DNA of 64,000 nucleotides from Shewanella schlegeliana (GTDB taxonomy: Bacteria; Pseudomonadota; Gammaproteobacteria; Enterobacterales; Shewanellaceae). Every line of letters starts with the position of its first letter. The stretch's first letter is position 1. The position numbers were made by a program, and so were the translations under genes. Location of the stretch: positions 248,001 to 312,000 of the forward strand of contig NZ_JAESVD010000004.1 of NCBI RefSeq assembly GCF_016765635.1. Reading direction: 5' to 3'. This document shows, piece after piece, positions 63,843-64,000 of this stretch. The notes beneath the pieces are model-generated. The model ran no database searches and was not told the origin of the DNA. It was given only the letters and a program-made list of their open reading frames with translations.

Positions 63843-64000
63843 CTAGTCCAGCTTCGTCCAATGTTCCTGCTCTTTTAACACACCGTCTTCGGTGCGCTGG
63901 GTACGCCACTCCTTACCTTCTATGGTATAGGTGAAAGTAAAAGACTCCCCCGCATTAACGCCGAATGAGTTTAAATATGGATATTCGGTATAATCTGTCA
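63843..64000 (-). CDS. C-terminal part of an unidentified protein, cut by the window edge
   Basis: An open frame enters from the right edge on the minus strand and stops at 63843-63845 (TAG). Visible residues include YPYLNSFGVNAGESF, TFTYTIEGKEWRTQRTEDG and an EHWTKLD end, about 52 codons. The codon pattern looks genuine and it lies 38 bases upstream of the amphi-Trp gene on the same strand, so it is probably a real upstream gene of that operon. Not recognised. Confidence 0.5.
   Translation of the reverse strand, partial: TDYTEYPYLNSFGVNAGESFTFTYTIEGKEWRTQRTEDGVLKEQEHWTKLD

Overview
The window comes from a Gram-negative gammaproteobacterium that is almost certainly a Shewanella. It contains the outer-membrane metal-reduction (Mtr) locus flanked by feoAB on one side and by a cdaR / glycerate permease / glycerate kinase / panP block on the other. 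The housekeeping order tig-clpP-clpX-lon-hupB-ppiD, with fabV, sapABCDF and psp next to it, also fits that genus. I cannot assign a species from sequence alone. No insertion sequences, prophage genes, CRISPR arrays or replication origins were seen.

Region 1 (1-9400): envelope stress and peptide uptake. pspC (cut by the left edge), pspB and pspA run leftward from a sigma-54-like promoter. Divergent pspF encodes their activator and is followed by the tightly packed sapABCDF transporter operon and then fabV. Region 2 (9400-20300): proteostasis. ppiD, hupB, lon, clpX, clpP and tig all lie on the minus strand, each with recognisable terminators, and lon has a sigma-32-like promoter. A tRNA-Pro / tRNA-Arg / tRNA-His cluster follows, then folD. 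Region 3 (20300-29400): cysS, ppiB-lpxH, miaE, a Yip1-family membrane protein, glnS and the feoAB ferrous-iron uptake operon (no feoC seen) with a Fur-like box.

Region 4 (29400-48550) is the centrepiece: an enlarged extracellular electron-transfer locus. It holds two complete periplasmic-decaheme / outer-membrane-barrel / surface-decaheme sets (mtrDEF and mtrCAB). Between them are three further surface lipoprotein cytochromes: an OmcA-like decaheme, an 11-heme UndA-like protein and a divergent decaheme. Counting CXXCH motifs, the locus encodes 71 haems. The genes appear split into about four transcription units, each with its own CRP-like site and most with their own terminator. A perfect FNR/EtrA box lies upstream of the 11-heme gene. 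A diverged second copy of the last 15 codons of mtrB lies just after mtrB, which looks like the scar of a past duplication or replacement.

Region 5 (48700-64000): a small membrane protein, a family-4-type uracil-DNA glycosylase, the glycerate-use block (cdaR, a stray type IV pilin-like gene, gntP-type permease, glycerate kinase) and panP for beta-alanine. It continues with a phosphohexomutase, an EmrE-like SMR pump with a terminator-like hairpin in its leader, an RluA-type pseudouridine synthase, a cytochrome b561, a glutathione-transferase-like protein, an MscS-type channel, an amphi-Trp protein, and a partial gene at the right edge.

All functional names rest on protein-family recognition from memory and on motifs visible in the sequence. 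Regulatory sites are consensus matches, not tested sites.
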